NCBI RefSeq assembly: GCF_000771745.2
Contig: NZ_JPSL02000033.1
Coordinates: 1 to 52,488, forward strand
DNA length: 52,488 nt
Direction of reading: 5' to 3'
Origin: Thermus filiformis
GTDB taxonomy: Bacteria; Deinococcota; Deinococci; Deinococcales; Thermaceae
The translations under genes were made by a program, and so were the position numbers. Positions 1 to 8,735 of the stretch are shown piece after piece. The notes beneath the pieces are model-generated. The model was not told the origin of the DNA, did no database searches, and saw only the letters and a program-made list of their open reading frames with translations. The number at the start of each line of letters is the position of its first letter. Within the stretch, counting starts at the first letter, position 1.

Positions 1-276
1 AGTATCCCCGGGAGCTTTGGGGCTATCTCCGTAGCACCAACTTGATGGAGCGGTTTATCCGGGAGGTGAGGCGTGGGACGAAGGTACGGGACCACAAGTT
101 TCCTTCTGAGGCGGCGGTTTACAAGCTTTTGTACTTGGAGTCGGAGCGTCAGGAGACGAGGTGGGGTGAGCGGAGGTTAAGGGGGTTCGGTGAGGCTCGG
201 GAGGCGTTGGAAAAGATGCTTGTGGAACGGTATGGCCCCCTTACACAGAGGCTTACACAAAACTCTTGACACGACC
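1..276 (+). mobile_element. Right end of an IS256-family insertion sequence
   Basis: The first ~276 bases hold the 3' end of a transposase gene followed directly by the terminal sequence of the element. The probable outer end is the segment 251-276, which contains TTACACAAAACTCTTGACAC; that pattern is typical of IS256-family terminal inverted repeats. The reading frame of an EnvC-like gene on the minus strand resumes at 277, so the boundary is placed at 276/277 (plus or minus a few bases). The left end and the target duplication lie outside the window, so neither can be checked. Confidence 0.8.
3..269 (+). CDS. IS256-family transposase, C-terminal fragment (cut by window edge)
   Basis: The frame is open from position 3 to the TGA at 267-269 and gives an 89-residue C-terminus. 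It starts YPRELWGYLRSTNLMERFIR, the IS256/mutator signature around the last catalytic Glu (N-x-x-E-R-x-x-R). A basic, helical tail with RWGERRLRGF follows. The apparent start codon inside it (TTG at 42) is not a real start, because homologous sequence continues upstream. In this family the protein is a DDE transposase of about 400 residues that acts on the inverted repeats of its own element. The stop codon lies within or next to the terminal repeat, as is common in compact IS elements. Whether the element is intact cannot be judged from this piece. Confidence 0.88.
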   Translation, partial: YPRELWGYLRSTNLMERFIREVRRGTKVRDHKFPSEAAVYKLLYLESERQETRWGERRLRGFGEAREALEKMLVERYGPLTQRLTQNS

Positions 277-1377
277 CTCCTGCAGGTTGGTGTAGACGGT
301 GGAGAGGCTTTCCGTGTGGGCGATCATGACCGTGTAGCCGAGGTTGGGCACGTAGAGGATGCCCGCCACGTACCCGTCCGCCGCCGCCTGGACGGGGCTT
401 CCCGGGGCGGGCCCCGCCAGGACCTGAAAGGGCCCCTCCACCCCGTAGGCGGCCACGATCCTTCCCCCGGGGATGGGGAAGGCCAGGCGGCCCACCGTAT
501 CCGGCAGGGGGGGCGGGGGGACGTAGACCGTGGGCGGAGTGGCCCGCTGGGCGGCCTGCTGGGCGGCCCGCTCCCGAGCCTTTCGCTCCTCTTCCTCCCT
601 CCGCCGCCTCTCCTCCTCCAGCCGCCTTCTTTCGGCCAAGACCTTGGCCTGGAGGGCGGCCACCTGGTTCTCCAGGGCCCTTCTCTGGTTCAGGCTTTCC
701 CGGAGGAGGGCCTTCTGCCCCTCCTCCTGCTTGCGCAGCTCGGAAAGCCGCTCCAAAAGGGCTTGGCGCTTCCTCGCCAGGGCGGCCTAGTTCTCGGCCT
801 TGGCCCGCTCCTCTTGGGCTAGGTCCTTCAGGAGGAGGTCCAGCCGGGTCCTTTCCTGCCGGAGGGCCTCGAGGGTGGTCTGGAGCTGCTTCAGGGTGTC
901 CTGCTGCCGGGCGGTCAGCCGGCCCACGAGCCGGGAGCGGACCGCCAGGTCGGTGAAGCTTTCCGCCCTCAAGAGGGGCAGGTACCGCCCCGCCCTCTCC
1001 CGGTAGAGGCTCACCATCAGGGCCTTCAGGCGCTCCTTCAAAGCCTTTAAGTCCTCCTCCAGCTGGGCGATCCTCTTCTCCGCCCGCCGGATTTCCTCCT
1101 GGAGGAGGCGGATCCTCTCCTGGAGGTCGGCCCGCTCCTTCTCCAGGCGGCCGATCTCGGCCTCCAGGTCCCGCACCTGCCGGAGCAGGGCCTGGGTGGT
1201 CTGGCTGAGGCTGGCCAGGGCGCGGTTCAGCTCCTGGATGCGGGCCTCCGTCCTCTTCTGCGCCTCCTGCGCCTTTTTAAGCTCCCCCTCCAGGGCGGGC
1301 AAGGGCTGGGCCAGGGCCCAGAAGAGGAGGAAGAGGGCCCAGACCATCGCTCCAAGGGAGGCGCGGCGAGCCATCAT
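277..1377 (-). pseudogene. EnvC-like murein hydrolase activator, broken by a stop codon and an IS
   Basis: The start ATG (1377, or the adjacent ATG at 1374) overlaps the ftsX stop. The product has a signal peptide (about residues 8-24), a long coiled coil, and then the start of an M23/LytM domain (FPIPGGRIVAAYG onward). Two lesions are visible. An in-frame TAG at 787-789 follows 196 codons and the same frame continues beyond it. The C-terminal half of the LytM domain, including the expected HxH motif, is missing because an IS256 end begins at 276. In the EnvC family this protein is recruited by FtsEX and activates cell-wall amidases at division. Reading through the TAG gives a continuous coiled coil, so it is a point lesion in one ancestral gene. 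The family call is firm; loss of function is inferred. Confidence 0.9.
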
Positions 1378-2234
1378 GCCCTCGCGTGGGCCCGGCTGGC
1401 GAAGAAGGCCCCCCCGCCCCCCAGGAAAAGGGCCAGGAGGAGGACCCCAAAGGAGAGCCGGAGCACGTCCTTCTGGGCCAGGACCGGGAGGAAGGGAAGG
1501 AGGCCCTGGACCCCGCCCGCCAGGAACCGGTAGGCCAGGCCGGAAAGGAGGGCGGCGAGAAGGGCGGCGCTCGAGGTGAGGAGGACCCCTTCCCAGATGA
1601 AGGGGGCCTGGACGAAAAACCGCCTCGCCCCCACCAGGAGCATGACGGCGATGGCCTCCTTCCGGCTTTCCACCGAGAGCCGGATGGTGCCCATCACGCT
1701 GAAGAGGGTGTTGAGGAGGAGGAGGAGCCCCAGGACCGCCATCCCCAGCCGGAAGCCCGCCAGGACCGAAAGGAGCCTTTCCGTGAGCTCGCCCCCGTAC
1801 TCCACCTCCTCCACCCCGGGCAGGGCCTTAAGCCTCTGGGCCACCTCCCGCACCGCCTGGGGCTGGGCCAGGGTCAGGCGGAGGGTGTCCGGAAGGGGGT
1901 TCTCCACCAGCTCCTTGGCCTGGGCCAGGTAGGGGTAGTCCAGGATGAGCTCGGCCAGGGCCTCCTCCTTGGTCACCAGGCGGACGCTTCGCACCTCGGC
2001 CCAGGTCTGGACCTCGCCCAAGATGGCCTCGGTGTCGGCCTTGTCCTTGAGGAAGGCCGCCACCTCGAGGCCCCGCTCCAGGCTTTCCACCACCCGGTCC
2101 AGGTTCCAAAGGAGAAGCCCCATCAGGTGGAGGAGGGCGAAGGACAAAAGCGCGGTGAAGAAGGTGGCCAGGCTGGCCGTGGGGTGCCGCAGAAGCTGCC
2201 GTAGGGCCTGCGCCAGGGCGTACACGCCCTTCAT
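1374..2234 (-). CDS. ftsX: Cell division protein FtsX (permease-like)
   Basis: The protein has 286 residues and the FtsX layout: a cytoplasmic N-terminus, TM1 (about 20-42), an extracytoplasmic domain (about 45-165), and three further TM segments with a FtsX/MacB-type loop around TIRLSVESRKEAIAVMLLVG. FtsX pairs with the ATPase FtsE and transmits division signals across the membrane to an EnvC/PcsB-type hydrolase activator. The downstream gene is such an activator (ATGA-type junction) but is broken here. No ftsE is in the window, because the upstream neighbour is the divergent gcvT, so ftsE would have to lie elsewhere. ATG at 2234 is chosen because a -10-like CATACT lies 8 nt upstream, suggesting a leaderless mRNA. 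Confidence 0.9.
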   Translation of the reverse strand: MKGVYALAQALRQLLRHPTASLATFFTALLSFALLHLMGLLLWNLDRVVESLERGLEVAAFLKDKADTEAILGEVQTWAEVRSVRLVTKEEALAELILDYPYLAQAKELVENPLPDTLRLTLAQPQAVREVAQRLKALPGVEEVEYGGELTERLLSVLAGFRLGMAVLGLLLLLNTLFSVMGTIRLSVESRKEAIAVMLLVGARRFFVQAPFIWEGVLLTSSAALLAALLSGLAYRFLAGGVQGLLPFLPVLAQKDVLRLSFGVLLLALFLGGGGAFFASRAHARA

Positions 2235-2259
2235 CCTAAAGCAGTATGCTTTAAGCGGT
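2235..2259. promoter_or_regulatory. Compact symmetric divergent promoter, ftsX/gcvT
   Basis: Only 25 bp separate the two start codons. The centre is a perfect 7-bp inverted repeat, TAAAGCA-GTA-TGCTTTA (2237-2253). On the + strand it offers a -10 element TATGCT (2245-2250) 9 nt before the gcvT ATG. On the minus strand it offers CATACT (2248-2243) 8 nt before the ftsX ATG. Both mRNAs would be leaderless or nearly so. No convincing -35 box is visible on either side. The same palindrome could also be an operator. Confidence 0.6.
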
Positions 2260-3309
2260 ATGAAGAAGACCCCCCTGTACGAGGCCCACCTTCGCCTGGG
2301 GGCGAAGGTGGTGGAGTTCGCCGGCTACGCCCTCCCCCTTTACTACACCTCCATCAAGGAGGAGCACCTGGCGGTGCGGAAGGCCGCCGGGGTGTTTGAC
2401 GTGAGCCACATGGGGGAGTTCTGGGTCCGGGGGGAGGAGGCCTTGGCCTTCCTCCAGTGGGCCACCTTAAACGACGTGGCCCGCCTCAAGGTGGGCCGGG
2501 CCCAGTACTCCATGCTCCCGAACGACCGGGGAGGGGTGGTGGACGACATCTACCTCTACCGCACCGGCGAGGCGGAGTACCTGATGGTGGTGAACGCCGC
2601 CAACCGAAAGAAGGACTGGGACCACCTCCTCCGCCTCAAGGAGGGCTTCCGGGTGGAGCTGGAAGACGCCTCGGAAGAGACGGCCCTTCTGGCCCTTCAG
2701 GGGCCAAGGGCGGCGGAGGTCCTCCAGGGCCTGACCGAGGAGGATCTTTCCTCCCGCAAAAAGAACGACACCTTTCCTGCCCAAGTGGCGGGGCGAAAGG
2801 CCCGGCTCGCCCGCACCGGGTACACCGGGGAGGACGGGTTTGAGATCTTCCTGAGGAACGAGGACGCGGAGGCCGTCTTCCAGGCCCTCCTGGACCGGGG
2901 AGCCGTGCCCGCGGGCCTGGGGGCCCGGGACTCCTTGCGCCTCGAGGCGGGCTTCCCCCTCTACGGCCACGAGCTCACGGACGAGACCAACCCCTTTTGC
3001 ACCCCCTACGCCTGGGTGGTGAAGAGGGAGAAGGACTTCTTCGGCAAGGAGGCCCTGCTTTCCGGGGGGTGCGACCGGGTTCTGGTGGGGCTGGTCCTGG
3101 AGGAGGGCATTCCCCGGGAGGGGTACCGGGTGCTCAAGGAGGGGCGGGAGGTGGGCCGGGTGACCTCCGGGGGCTTCTCCCCGGTCCTGGGGAAGGGGAT
3201 CGCCCTGGCCTACGTGGAGGCCCAGGCGGAGCCTCCCTTCCTGGTGGAGATCCGGGGGCAGGCGAGACCTGCGTCCCTGGTGAAGCCGCCCTTTGTGCCC
3301 TTAAAATAG
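2260..3309 (+). CDS. gcvT: Glycine cleavage system T protein (aminomethyltransferase)
   Basis: The product has 349 residues. It catalyses release of ammonia from the H-protein-bound aminomethyl group and transfer of its carbon to tetrahydrofolate. The N-terminal GCV_T folate-binding fold (about 1-255) starts with [20 protein letters not shown] and contains VSHMGEF and the late [17 protein letters not shown] block. A C-terminal barrel (about 260-345) has the [20 protein letters not shown] motif. The open frame extends further upstream, but ATG 2260 fits the family N-terminus and lies 9 nt after a -10 element. It is first in the gcvT-H-PA-PB operon. No glycine riboswitch is visible upstream; there is no room for one. 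Confidence 0.96.
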   Translation: MKKTPLYEAHLRLGAKVVEFAGYALPLYYTSIKEEHLAVRKAAGVFDVSHMGEFWVRGEEALAFLQWATLNDVARLKVGRAQYSMLPNDRGGVVDDIYLYRTGEAEYLMVVNAANRKKDWDHLLRLKEGFRVELEDASEETALLALQGPRAAEVLQGLTEEDLSSRKKNDTFPAQVAGRKARLARTGYTGEDGFEIFLRNEDAEAVFQALLDRGAVPAGLGARDSLRLEAGFPLYGHELTDETNPFCTPYAWVVKREKDFFGKEALLSGGCDRVLVGLVLEEGIPREGYRVLKEGREVGRVTSGGFSPVLGKGIALAYVEAQAEPPFLVEIRGQARPASLVKPPFVPLK

Positions 3310-3328
3310 CGGGGGTTTGGAGGAGACT

Positions 3329-3709
3329 ATGGACGCACCCAAAGACCGCTTCTACACCAAGACGCACGAGTGGGCCCTCCCCGAGGGGGACGAGGTGGTG
3401 GTGGGCATCACGGACTACGCCCAGGAGCAGCTGGGGGACGTGGTCTACGTGGAGCTCCCCCAGGTGGGCCGGAAGGTGGCGGCCCAGGAGGCGGTGGCCG
3501 TGGTGGAGAGCGTTAAGACCGCCTCGGACATCTACGCCCCCGTGGCCGGGGTGGTGGTGGCGGTGAACGAGGCCTTGACCTCCACCCCCGAGCTCATCAA
3601 CCAGGACCCCTACGGGGAAGGGTGGATCTTCAAGCTCAAGCCCGACAACCTCTCCGACCTGGACGGGCTTCTGGACGCGGAAGCCTACCTGGCGGGCCTC
3701 GAGGAGTGA
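3329..3709 (+). CDS. gcvH: Glycine cleavage system H protein (lipoyl carrier)
   Basis: The product has 126 residues. The H protein carries the aminomethyl intermediate on a lipoyl arm between the P, T and L proteins. The lipoylated lysine is K63 in [15 protein letters not shown], the family signature. ATG 3329 is chosen because GGAGGAG (3319-3325) precedes it at good spacing; an upstream TTG at 3317 would lie inside this Shine-Dalgarno sequence. The gene follows gcvT by 19 bp and precedes gcvPA by 3 bp, so translation is probably coupled. Confidence 0.97.
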   Translation: MDAPKDRFYTKTHEWALPEGDEVVVGITDYAQEQLGDVVYVELPQVGRKVAAQEAVAVVESVKTASDIYAPVAGVVVAVNEALTSTPELINQDPYGEGWIFKLKPDNLSDLDGLLDAEAYLAGLEE

Positions 3710-3712
3710 GCC

Positions 3713-5026
3713 GTGTACGCGCCCCACACCCCGGAGGAGATCCGGGAGATGCTGGAAAGGCTGGGGCTTTCCTCCCTGGAAGAGCTCTTCCAGGACCTGC
3801 CCCAGGAGGTCCTCCTTCCCGAGGGGGGCCTTGACCTGCCCCCGCCCCTGACCGAGGCGGAGGCCTTAGCCCGGCTGAGGGCCCTGGCCCGGAAGAACCG
3901 CCCGGCGGACAAGGCCTTCCTGGGCGGGGGGGTCCGGCCCCACCACGCTCCCCCGGTGGTCTCGGCCCTGGCGGGCCGGGGGGAGTTCCTCACCGCCTAC
4001 ACCCCCTACCAGCCCGAGATGAGTCAAGGGGTCCTGCAGGCCATCTTTGAGTACCAGACCATGATGGCCGAGCTCACGGGCCTCGAGGTCTCCAACGCCT
4101 CCATGTACGACGGCTCCACCGCCTTGGCCGAGGGGGTCCTCCTGGCCCTGAGGGAGACGGGCCGGATGCGGGTCCTGGTCTCCCAGGGGGTCCACCCCGA
4201 GTACCGGGAGGTCCTGAGGGCCTACCTGGACGCGGTGGGGGCGGAGCTCGTGGAGGCCCCCTTGGAAGGGGACCGCACCCCACCCCTCGAGGTGCCCCAG
4301 GACGTGGGGGCGGTGGTGGTCCAGACCCCCAACTTCCTGGGGGCCCTGGAGACCCCGGACCCCCTGGCGGAGGAGGCCCACCGCAAGGGGGCGCTCCTGG
4401 TGGCGGTGGTGGACCCCCTGTCCTTGGCCGTCCTCCGCCCCCCGGGGGCCTACGGGGCGGACATCGCCGTGGGGGACGGGCAGGTCCTGGGCCAGGCCAT
4501 GGGCTTCGGGGGGCCGCACTTCGGCTTTTTGGTGGTGCGGAAGGCCTTGGTGCGGCAGCTTCCCGGCCGGCTCGTCTCCGAGACGGTGGACGTGGAGGGG
4601 CGGCGGGGCTTCATCCTCACCCTCCAGGCCCGGGAGCAGTTCATCCGCCGGGCCAAGGCCAAGAGCAACATCACCACCAACGCCCAGCTGACCGCCCTTA
4701 TGGGGGCGATCTACCTGGCGGGGATGGGGCCGGAGGGGCTAAAGGAGGTGGCCCTCCTTTCGGCGGCGCGGGCCCGGCGGCTTTACGAGCTTCTCCTCGA
4801 GGTCCCCGGGGTCCAGCCCTTCACCCGCCCCCCCTTCTTCGCCGAGTTCGCCCTTCGGCTTCCCAGGCCCCAGGCCGAGGTGCGCCAGGCCCTGGCCGAA
4901 CGGGGCTTCCACGCCGCCGCCCCGGTGCCCTTTGACCCCCACCTGGCCCTCTTCGCCGCCACCGAGGCCCACACGGAGGAGGACCTTCTGGCCCTGAAGG
5001 AGGCCCTGAAGGAGGTTCTGGCATGA
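3713..5026 (+). CDS. gcvPA: Glycine dehydrogenase (decarboxylating) subunit 1
   Basis: The product has 437 residues, starts at GTG 3713 ([14 protein letters not shown]), and forms the alpha half of the split P protein. With GcvPB it uses PLP to decarboxylate glycine and load the aminomethyl group onto the lipoyl arm of GcvH. Typical blocks are present: [10 protein letters not shown]-like [15 protein letters not shown] (about 67-81), [20 protein letters not shown] (about 95-114) and [15 protein letters not shown]. The split alpha/beta arrangement is usual for Thermus and Firmicutes, whereas proteobacteria have one fused chain. The 3' end overlaps gcvPB by 4 bp (ATGA). Confidence 0.96.
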   Translation: MYAPHTPEEIREMLERLGLSSLEELFQDLPQEVLLPEGGLDLPPPLTEAEALARLRALARKNRPADKAFLGGGVRPHHAPPVVSALAGRGEFLTAYTPYQPEMSQGVLQAIFEYQTMMAELTGLEVSNASMYDGSTALAEGVLLALRETGRMRVLVSQGVHPEYREVLRAYLDAVGAELVEAPLEGDRTPPLEVPQDVGAVVVQTPNFLGALETPDPLAEEAHRKGALLVAVVDPLSLAVLRPPGAYGADIAVGDGQVLGQAMGFGGPHFGFLVVRKALVRQLPGRLVSETVDVEGRRGFILTLQAREQFIRRAKAKSNITTNAQLTALMGAIYLAGMGPEGLKEVALLSAARARRLYELLLEVPGVQPFTRPPFFAEFALRLPRPQAEVRQALAERGFHAAAPVPFDPHLALFAATEAHTEEDLLALKEALKEVLA

Positions 5027-6450
5027 GCTTTCCCCTGATCTTTGAAAGGAGCAGGCCCAAAAGGCGGGGCCTGAGGCCTGCCCGGGGCCCCCTGCCCGAC
5101 CCTGCCCTCCTTTTTGGGGAGGAGAACCTGAGGCAGACACCCCCCCGCCTCCCCGAGGTGGACGAGCTCTCCTTGGTCCGCCACTACACCCTCCTCTCCC
5201 ACCGCCAGGCGGGGGTGGACACCACCTTCTACCCCTTGGGGAGCTGCACCATGAAGTACAACCCCAAGGCCCACGAGGAGGCGGCCCGCCTCTTCGCCGA
5301 CCTCCACCCCTATCAGGACCTGTCCACGGCCCAGGGGGCCTTGGAGCTCATGTGGGAGCTGCAAAGGGACCTGGCCGAGATCACCGGGATGGACGCGGTC
5401 ACCCTCCAGCCGGCGGCGGGGGCGCACGGGGAGCTGACGGGTGTCCTGGTCATCCGCGCCTACCACAAGGACCGGGGGGAGGACCGGACGCGCCGGGTGG
5501 TCCTGGTCCCCGACTCCGCCCACGGCTCCAACCCCGCCACCGCCTCCATGGCCGGATACGAGGTGCGGGAGGTGGCCTCGGGTTCGGACGGGGAGGTGGA
5601 CCTGGAGGCCCTGAAGCGGGAGCTGGGGCCGCACGTGGCGGCCATCATGCTCACCAACCCCAACACCCTGGGCCTGTTTGAGCGGAAGATCCTGGAGATC
5701 AGCCGCCTGGCCCATGCGGCCGGGGCGCAGCTTTACTACGATGGGGCCAACCTGAACGCCATCATGGGCTGGGCCCGCCCGGGGGACATGGGCTTTGACG
5801 TGGTCCACCTCAACCTGCACAAGACCTTTGCCGTCCCCCACGGGGGCGGAGGGCCGGGGAGCGGCCCGGTGGGGGTGAAGCGGCACCTCGAGCCCTACCT
5901 GCCCGTGCCCACGGTGAAGCGGGTGGGGGAGGGGTTCGCCCTGGACTTTGACCGGCCCAAGTCCATCGGCCGGGTGCGGAGCTTCTACGGGAACTTCCTG
6001 GCCCTGGTGCGGGCCTGGATGTACATCCGCATGCTGGGGGGGGAGGGCCTCCGCCAAAGCGCCGCCCTGGCGGTCCTGAACGCCAACTACCTCCGCCTCC
6101 TCCTCAAGGAGAAGGGGTACCGGGTCCCCTACGACCGCCTCTCCATGCACGAGTTCGTGGCCCAGCCCCCCGAGGGGTTCCGGGCGCTGGACCTCGCCAA
6201 GGGCCTGATTGAGCTGGGCTTCCACCCCCCCACGGTCTACTTCCCCCTCATCGTCAAGGAGGCCCTGATGATCGAGCCCACCGAGACGGAGGCCAAGGAG
6301 ACCCTCGAGGCCTTCGCGGAGGCCATGGGGGCGCTTTTGGAGAAGCCCAAGGACTGGCTGGAGAACGCCCCCTACTCCACCCCGGTCCGCCGCCTGGACG
6401 AGGTCCGGGCCAACCGGAGGCCCAAGCTCACCTACTTTGACGAGCCGTAA
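5023..6450 (+). CDS. gcvPB: Glycine dehydrogenase (decarboxylating) subunit 2
   Basis: The product has 475 residues and is the beta half of the split P protein. The PLP-binding lysine is K267 in [20 protein letters not shown], and the glycine-rich loop follows it. The N-terminal [14 protein letters not shown] block (about 69-82) and the C-terminal FYPTT-like [10 protein letters not shown] region are also characteristic. It is the last gene of the operon. The stop codon is followed after 24 bp by a strong hairpin (6475-6504) shared with the convergent fur gene. The L protein (lpd) needed for the complete system is not in this window. Confidence 0.96.
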   Translation: MSFPLIFERSRPKRRGLRPARGPLPDPALLFGEENLRQTPPRLPEVDELSLVRHYTLLSHRQAGVDTTFYPLGSCTMKYNPKAHEEAARLFADLHPYQDLSTAQGALELMWELQRDLAEITGMDAVTLQPAAGAHGELTGVLVIRAYHKDRGEDRTRRVVLVPDSAHGSNPATASMAGYEVREVASGSDGEVDLEALKRELGPHVAAIMLTNPNTLGLFERKILEISRLAHAAGAQLYYDGANLNAIMGWARPGDMGFDVVHLNLHKTFAVPHGGGGPGSGPVGVKRHLEPYLPVPTVKRVGEGFALDFDRPKSIGRVRSFYGNFLALVRAWMYIRMLGGEGLRQSAALAVLNANYLRLLLKEKGYRVPYDRLSMHEFVAQPPEGFRALDLAKGLIELGFHPPTVYFPLIVKEALMIEPTETEAKETLEAFAEAMGALLEKPKDWLENAPYSTPVRRLDEVRANRRPKLTYFDEP

Positions 6451-6464
6451 GACTGCCCCAGCTC

Positions 6465-6512
6465 CAGCCGGGGCCCCCATCCTGGCCTACAGGCCAGGAT
6501 GGGGTGGCATCA
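6465..6512 (-). repeat. Palindromic TGA-NN-CCACCCC element, copy 1 (full length), also a terminator
   Basis: A perfect 13-bp inverted repeat, arms 6475-6487 and 6492-6504 with a 4-nt loop, lies between the convergent gcvPB and fur genes. Read on the minus strand it starts with the fur stop codon TGA (6512-6510), then TG, then CCACCCCATCCTGGCC, the loop, and the complementary arm followed by GGCCCCGG. The same core recurs at 45451-45494, and variants occur at 38596, 22851, 44343 and possibly 51018. It probably ends both convergent transcripts. There is no U-tract, as is often the case in Thermus. Confidence 0.85.
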
Positions 6513-6878
6513 GGCGCAGGCCGCGCACCGGCCGTACAGGGTGACCTCGTGCCCCTCGGTCTGGAAGCCGGGGGGGACCAGGGCCTCCACGTCCTTGGGG
6601 CAGCCGGGAAGCTCGTAGACCCGGCCGCAGACCCGGCAGAGGAAGTGGTGGTGGTGGGCCTGGCCCGCACGCTCGTACCGGGGGGGCTCCCCGGGAAGCT
6701 CCACCGGCACCAGGAAGCCTTCCTCCAGAAGCCCCCGGAGCGTCCGGTAGACCGTGGCCAGCCCCAGGCTCGGGACCCGGGCCCGGGCCAGCTCCAGCAC
6801 CTCCTGGGGGGAGAGGGGTCTTTGGGCCTCGAGGAAGACGGCCCGGATGGCCTGGCGCTGTCTGGTCCTCCGCTCCAT
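6510..6878 (-). CDS. Fur/PerR/Zur-family metal-responsive repressor
   Basis: The product has 122 residues, slightly short for the family (usually 130-150). The N-terminal winged helix (about 1-75) contains SLGLATVYRTLRGLLEEGFL, the Fur recognition-helix region. The dimerisation domain has AHHHHFLCRVCG, giving His75-78 and a CxxC at C81/C84. A second CxxC (C118/C121) ends the protein, so the structural zinc site is complete. Whether iron, zinc, manganese or peroxide is sensed cannot be decided from sequence. A -10 TATCCT lies 7 nt before the ATG, so the mRNA is probably leaderless. It is divergent from a YibE/F membrane protein 57 bp away, which is a plausible target. The stop codon is part of repeat copy 1. 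Confidence 0.92.
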   Translation of the reverse strand: MERRTRQRQAIRAVFLEAQRPLSPQEVLELARARVPSLGLATVYRTLRGLLEEGFLVPVELPGEPPRYERAGQAHHHHFLCRVCGRVYELPGCPKDVEALVPPGFQTEGHEVTLYGRCAACA

Positions 6879-6935
6879 GCCCCCAGGATAGCAAACTGAG
6901 AAGCCCTTTTCATCTTCTTGGTATAGACTCGGCGC
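6879..6935. promoter_or_regulatory. Divergent promoter region, fur / yibE-F
   Basis: Toward fur the minus strand reads TATCCT followed by 7 nt and then ATG. Toward the membrane gene the + strand reads TATAGA (6922-6927) followed by 8 nt and then GTG. Both suggest leaderless starts. I see no clear Fur-box palindrome in the 57 bp. Confidence 0.5.
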
Positions 6936-7937
6936 GTGGCGCGGCTGATCTGGATCGTCCTTTTGGCCCTCTACCCCCTGGCCCTGGCCCAGGAGTACGG
7001 GGTGGGGCGGATCCTGGCCCTGGAGGAGGACCGGGCCCAGGTGGCCCTGGAGGGCAAGGTGGTGGAGGCGGAGCTCCCCGTGGGCGGGGGCGGCTTCCGG
7101 GTGGGGGAGCGGGTGGTGGTGTTCGCGGAAGGGGGGCGGTACTACGTCTCCGAGCCCGACCGCATCCCCTGGCTCGCCGGCCTCTTCGCCCTCTTCGTCC
7201 TGGCCGCGGTGGGCCTGGGCCGGGGGCAGGGGCTGAGGGGGGTGGTGGGGACCCTTTTGGGCTTTTTGGTCCTGGTCTTTTTGATCGTCCCCCGGATCGC
7301 CGCCGGGGGGAGCCCCTTGGGGTACGCCCTTCTGGGGAGCCTGGGGGTCCTCCTCCTTTCCATCTACTTCGTGCACGGGGTGAACCGGAAGACCACCGCC
7401 GCCCTCCTCGGCACCCTGGTCTCCGTCCTCTTCACCTTGTTCCTGGCCCACTTCCTGGCCCGGGCCCTGGGGTTCACCGGCCTGGCGAGCGAGGAGGCCC
7501 TCCTCCTTAAGCAGAGGGGCGGGGTGGACCTCCTCTCCCTTTGGCTCGCCGGGGTGGCGGTGGGGACACTGGGGGCCCTGACCGACGTGGCCGTGACCCA
7601 GGCCGCGGTGGTCCAGGCCCTGGCCCACGCCAACCCCGGCTTTGGCCTGTGGGAGCTCTACCGGCGGGCCATGCGGGTGGGGTACGACCACATCGGCAGC
7701 CTGGTGAACACCCTGGTCTTCGCCTACGCCTCGGGCAGCCTCCCCCTCTTCCTCCTCCTCACCCAGGACCCCACCCCCCTCCGCTTCCTCCTGAACACCG
7801 AGCCCTTCGCCGCCGAGGTGGTGGCCATGCTCCTGGGCTCCTTGGGGCTGCTTCTGGCGGTGCCCTTCACCACCCTGCTCGCCTCGAGCCTCCTCCAGGG
7901 GGGAAGGGGCGGGGAGGGGGACCTCCACCTCCACTAG
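6936..7937 (+). CDS. YibE/F-family multi-pass membrane protein
   Basis: The product has 333 residues and starts at GTG 6936 directly after a -10 element. A signal-like hydrophobic N-terminus (1-18) is followed by a small extracytoplasmic beta-rich part (about 20-75, with EDRAQVALEGKVVEAELPVGG). About seven TM helices come next. The signature GALTDVAVTQAAVV lies in the middle, with MRVGYDHIGSLVNTLVFAYA after it, as in the YibE/F family (PF07907). The biochemical function of the family is unknown; a role in transport is only a guess. Divergence from a Fur-type regulator hints at a link to metal homeostasis. Confidence 0.82.
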   Translation: MARLIWIVLLALYPLALAQEYGVGRILALEEDRAQVALEGKVVEAELPVGGGGFRVGERVVVFAEGGRYYVSEPDRIPWLAGLFALFVLAAVGLGRGQGLRGVVGTLLGFLVLVFLIVPRIAAGGSPLGYALLGSLGVLLLSIYFVHGVNRKTTAALLGTLVSVLFTLFLAHFLARALGFTGLASEEALLLKQRGGVDLLSLWLAGVAVGTLGALTDVAVTQAAVVQALAHANPGFGLWELYRRAMRVGYDHIGSLVNTLVFAYASGSLPLFLLLTQDPTPLRFLLNTEPFAAEVVAMLLGSLGLLLAVPFTTLLASSLLQGGRGGEGDLHLH

Positions 7938-7964
7938 GGCGTCTAGGCCTGGGCCGGGGGTAAG

Positions 7965-8735
7965 ATGGGAGGCGTGCAGGTCTTTCGCCTGAAGGGCAGC
8001 TTCCAAACTTTGGACCCCCTCCTCCCCCTCCTCTTTGACCACGGGGCGCGGGGCCTGGAGGAGAAGGAGGGGGAGGTCTGGGCCTACTTCCCGGAGCGGG
8101 TGGACCTCCCCCTGGAGGGGGAGTGGCTCACCCTGCCCGACGAGGACTGGCTTTCCGCCTGGAAGCGGGACCTAAAGCCCGTGGAGGCGGGGCCGTTTCT
8201 GGTCCTGGCCCCTTGGCACCAGGCCCAAGAGGGCTTCATCCCTTTGGTCATAGAGCCGGGCATGGCCTTCGGGACCGGCCACCACGAGACCACCCGGCTG
8301 GCCCTGAGGGCCCTGGCGGGCCGGGTACGGGAGGGGGCGCGGGTTTTGGACCTGGGCACGGGGAGCGGCATCCTGGCCATCGCCGCCGCCAAGCTGGGGG
8401 CGAGGGCTATGGGGGTGGACATAGACCCCTCGGTCATCCCCCTGGCCCGGGAGAACGCCCGGAGGAATGGGGTGGAGGTGGAGTTCCTGGAGGGGAGCCT
8501 CGAGGCCCTGGAGGGGCCCTTTGACCTCATCGTGGCCAACCTCTTCGCCGAGCTCCACCAGGCCCTGATGCCGGCCTACGCCGCCCGCCTCGCCCCCGGG
8601 GGGGTGCTCCTTCTCACCGGCATCCTCCGCTCCAAGGCGGACGGGGTGGAGGAGGCCCTCAGGGCTTGGGGCTTCTCCTTCCAAAGGGAGGCCGAGGGGG
8701 AGTGGGTGCTCTATGCGGCCACACCGGGCGTATAG
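7965..8735 (+). CDS. prmA: Ribosomal protein L11 methyltransferase
   Basis: The product has 256 residues. PrmA trimethylates ribosomal protein L11 with S-adenosylmethionine. The N-terminal substrate domain (about 1-55) is followed by the Rossmann methyltransferase with VLDLGTGSGILAIAA (from residue 127) and IVANLFAEL (about 189). PGMAFGTGHHETTRLAL is the family hallmark. The start is uncertain: ATG 7965 gives three extra residues, whereas GTG 7974 aligns with the N-terminus known in T. thermophilus (V-x-R-L-K-G) but has a very close GGGAGG. It overlaps rsmE by 23 bp, so the two modification enzymes are co-expressed. Confidence 0.93.
   Translation: MGGVQVFRLKGSFQTLDPLLPLLFDHGARGLEEKEGEVWAYFPERVDLPLEGEWLTLPDEDWLSAWKRDLKPVEAGPFLVLAPWHQAQEGFIPLVIEPGMAFGTGHHETTRLALRALAGRVREGARVLDLGTGSGILAIAAAKLGARAMGVDIDPSVIPLARENARRNGVEVEFLEGSLEALEGPFDLIVANLFAELHQALMPAYAARLAPGGVLLLTGILRSKADGVEEALRAWGFSFQREAEGEWVLYAATPGV

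Noticed and set aside
787-789. TAG in the EnvC-like gene as a recoded or read-through codon
   Set aside because: The gene is also cut by an IS, so simple decay explains it better. A sequencing error cannot be excluded.
1945-2259. A 105-codon N-terminal extension of gcvT
   Set aside because: It runs antisense through ftsX and has no homology. The family N-terminus and the -10 element fit ATG 2260.
3300-3330. Glycine riboswitch in the gcv operon
   Set aside because: The gcvT leader is absent and the gcvT-gcvH gap is 19 bp; there is no room for an aptamer.
6510-8042. A 510-codon minus-strand open frame covering yibE/F and fur
   Set aside because: Only the last 122 codons are a real gene (Fur family). 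The rest is antisense to the YibE/F gene and is low-complexity Gly/Pro/Glu sequence, an effect of high GC.
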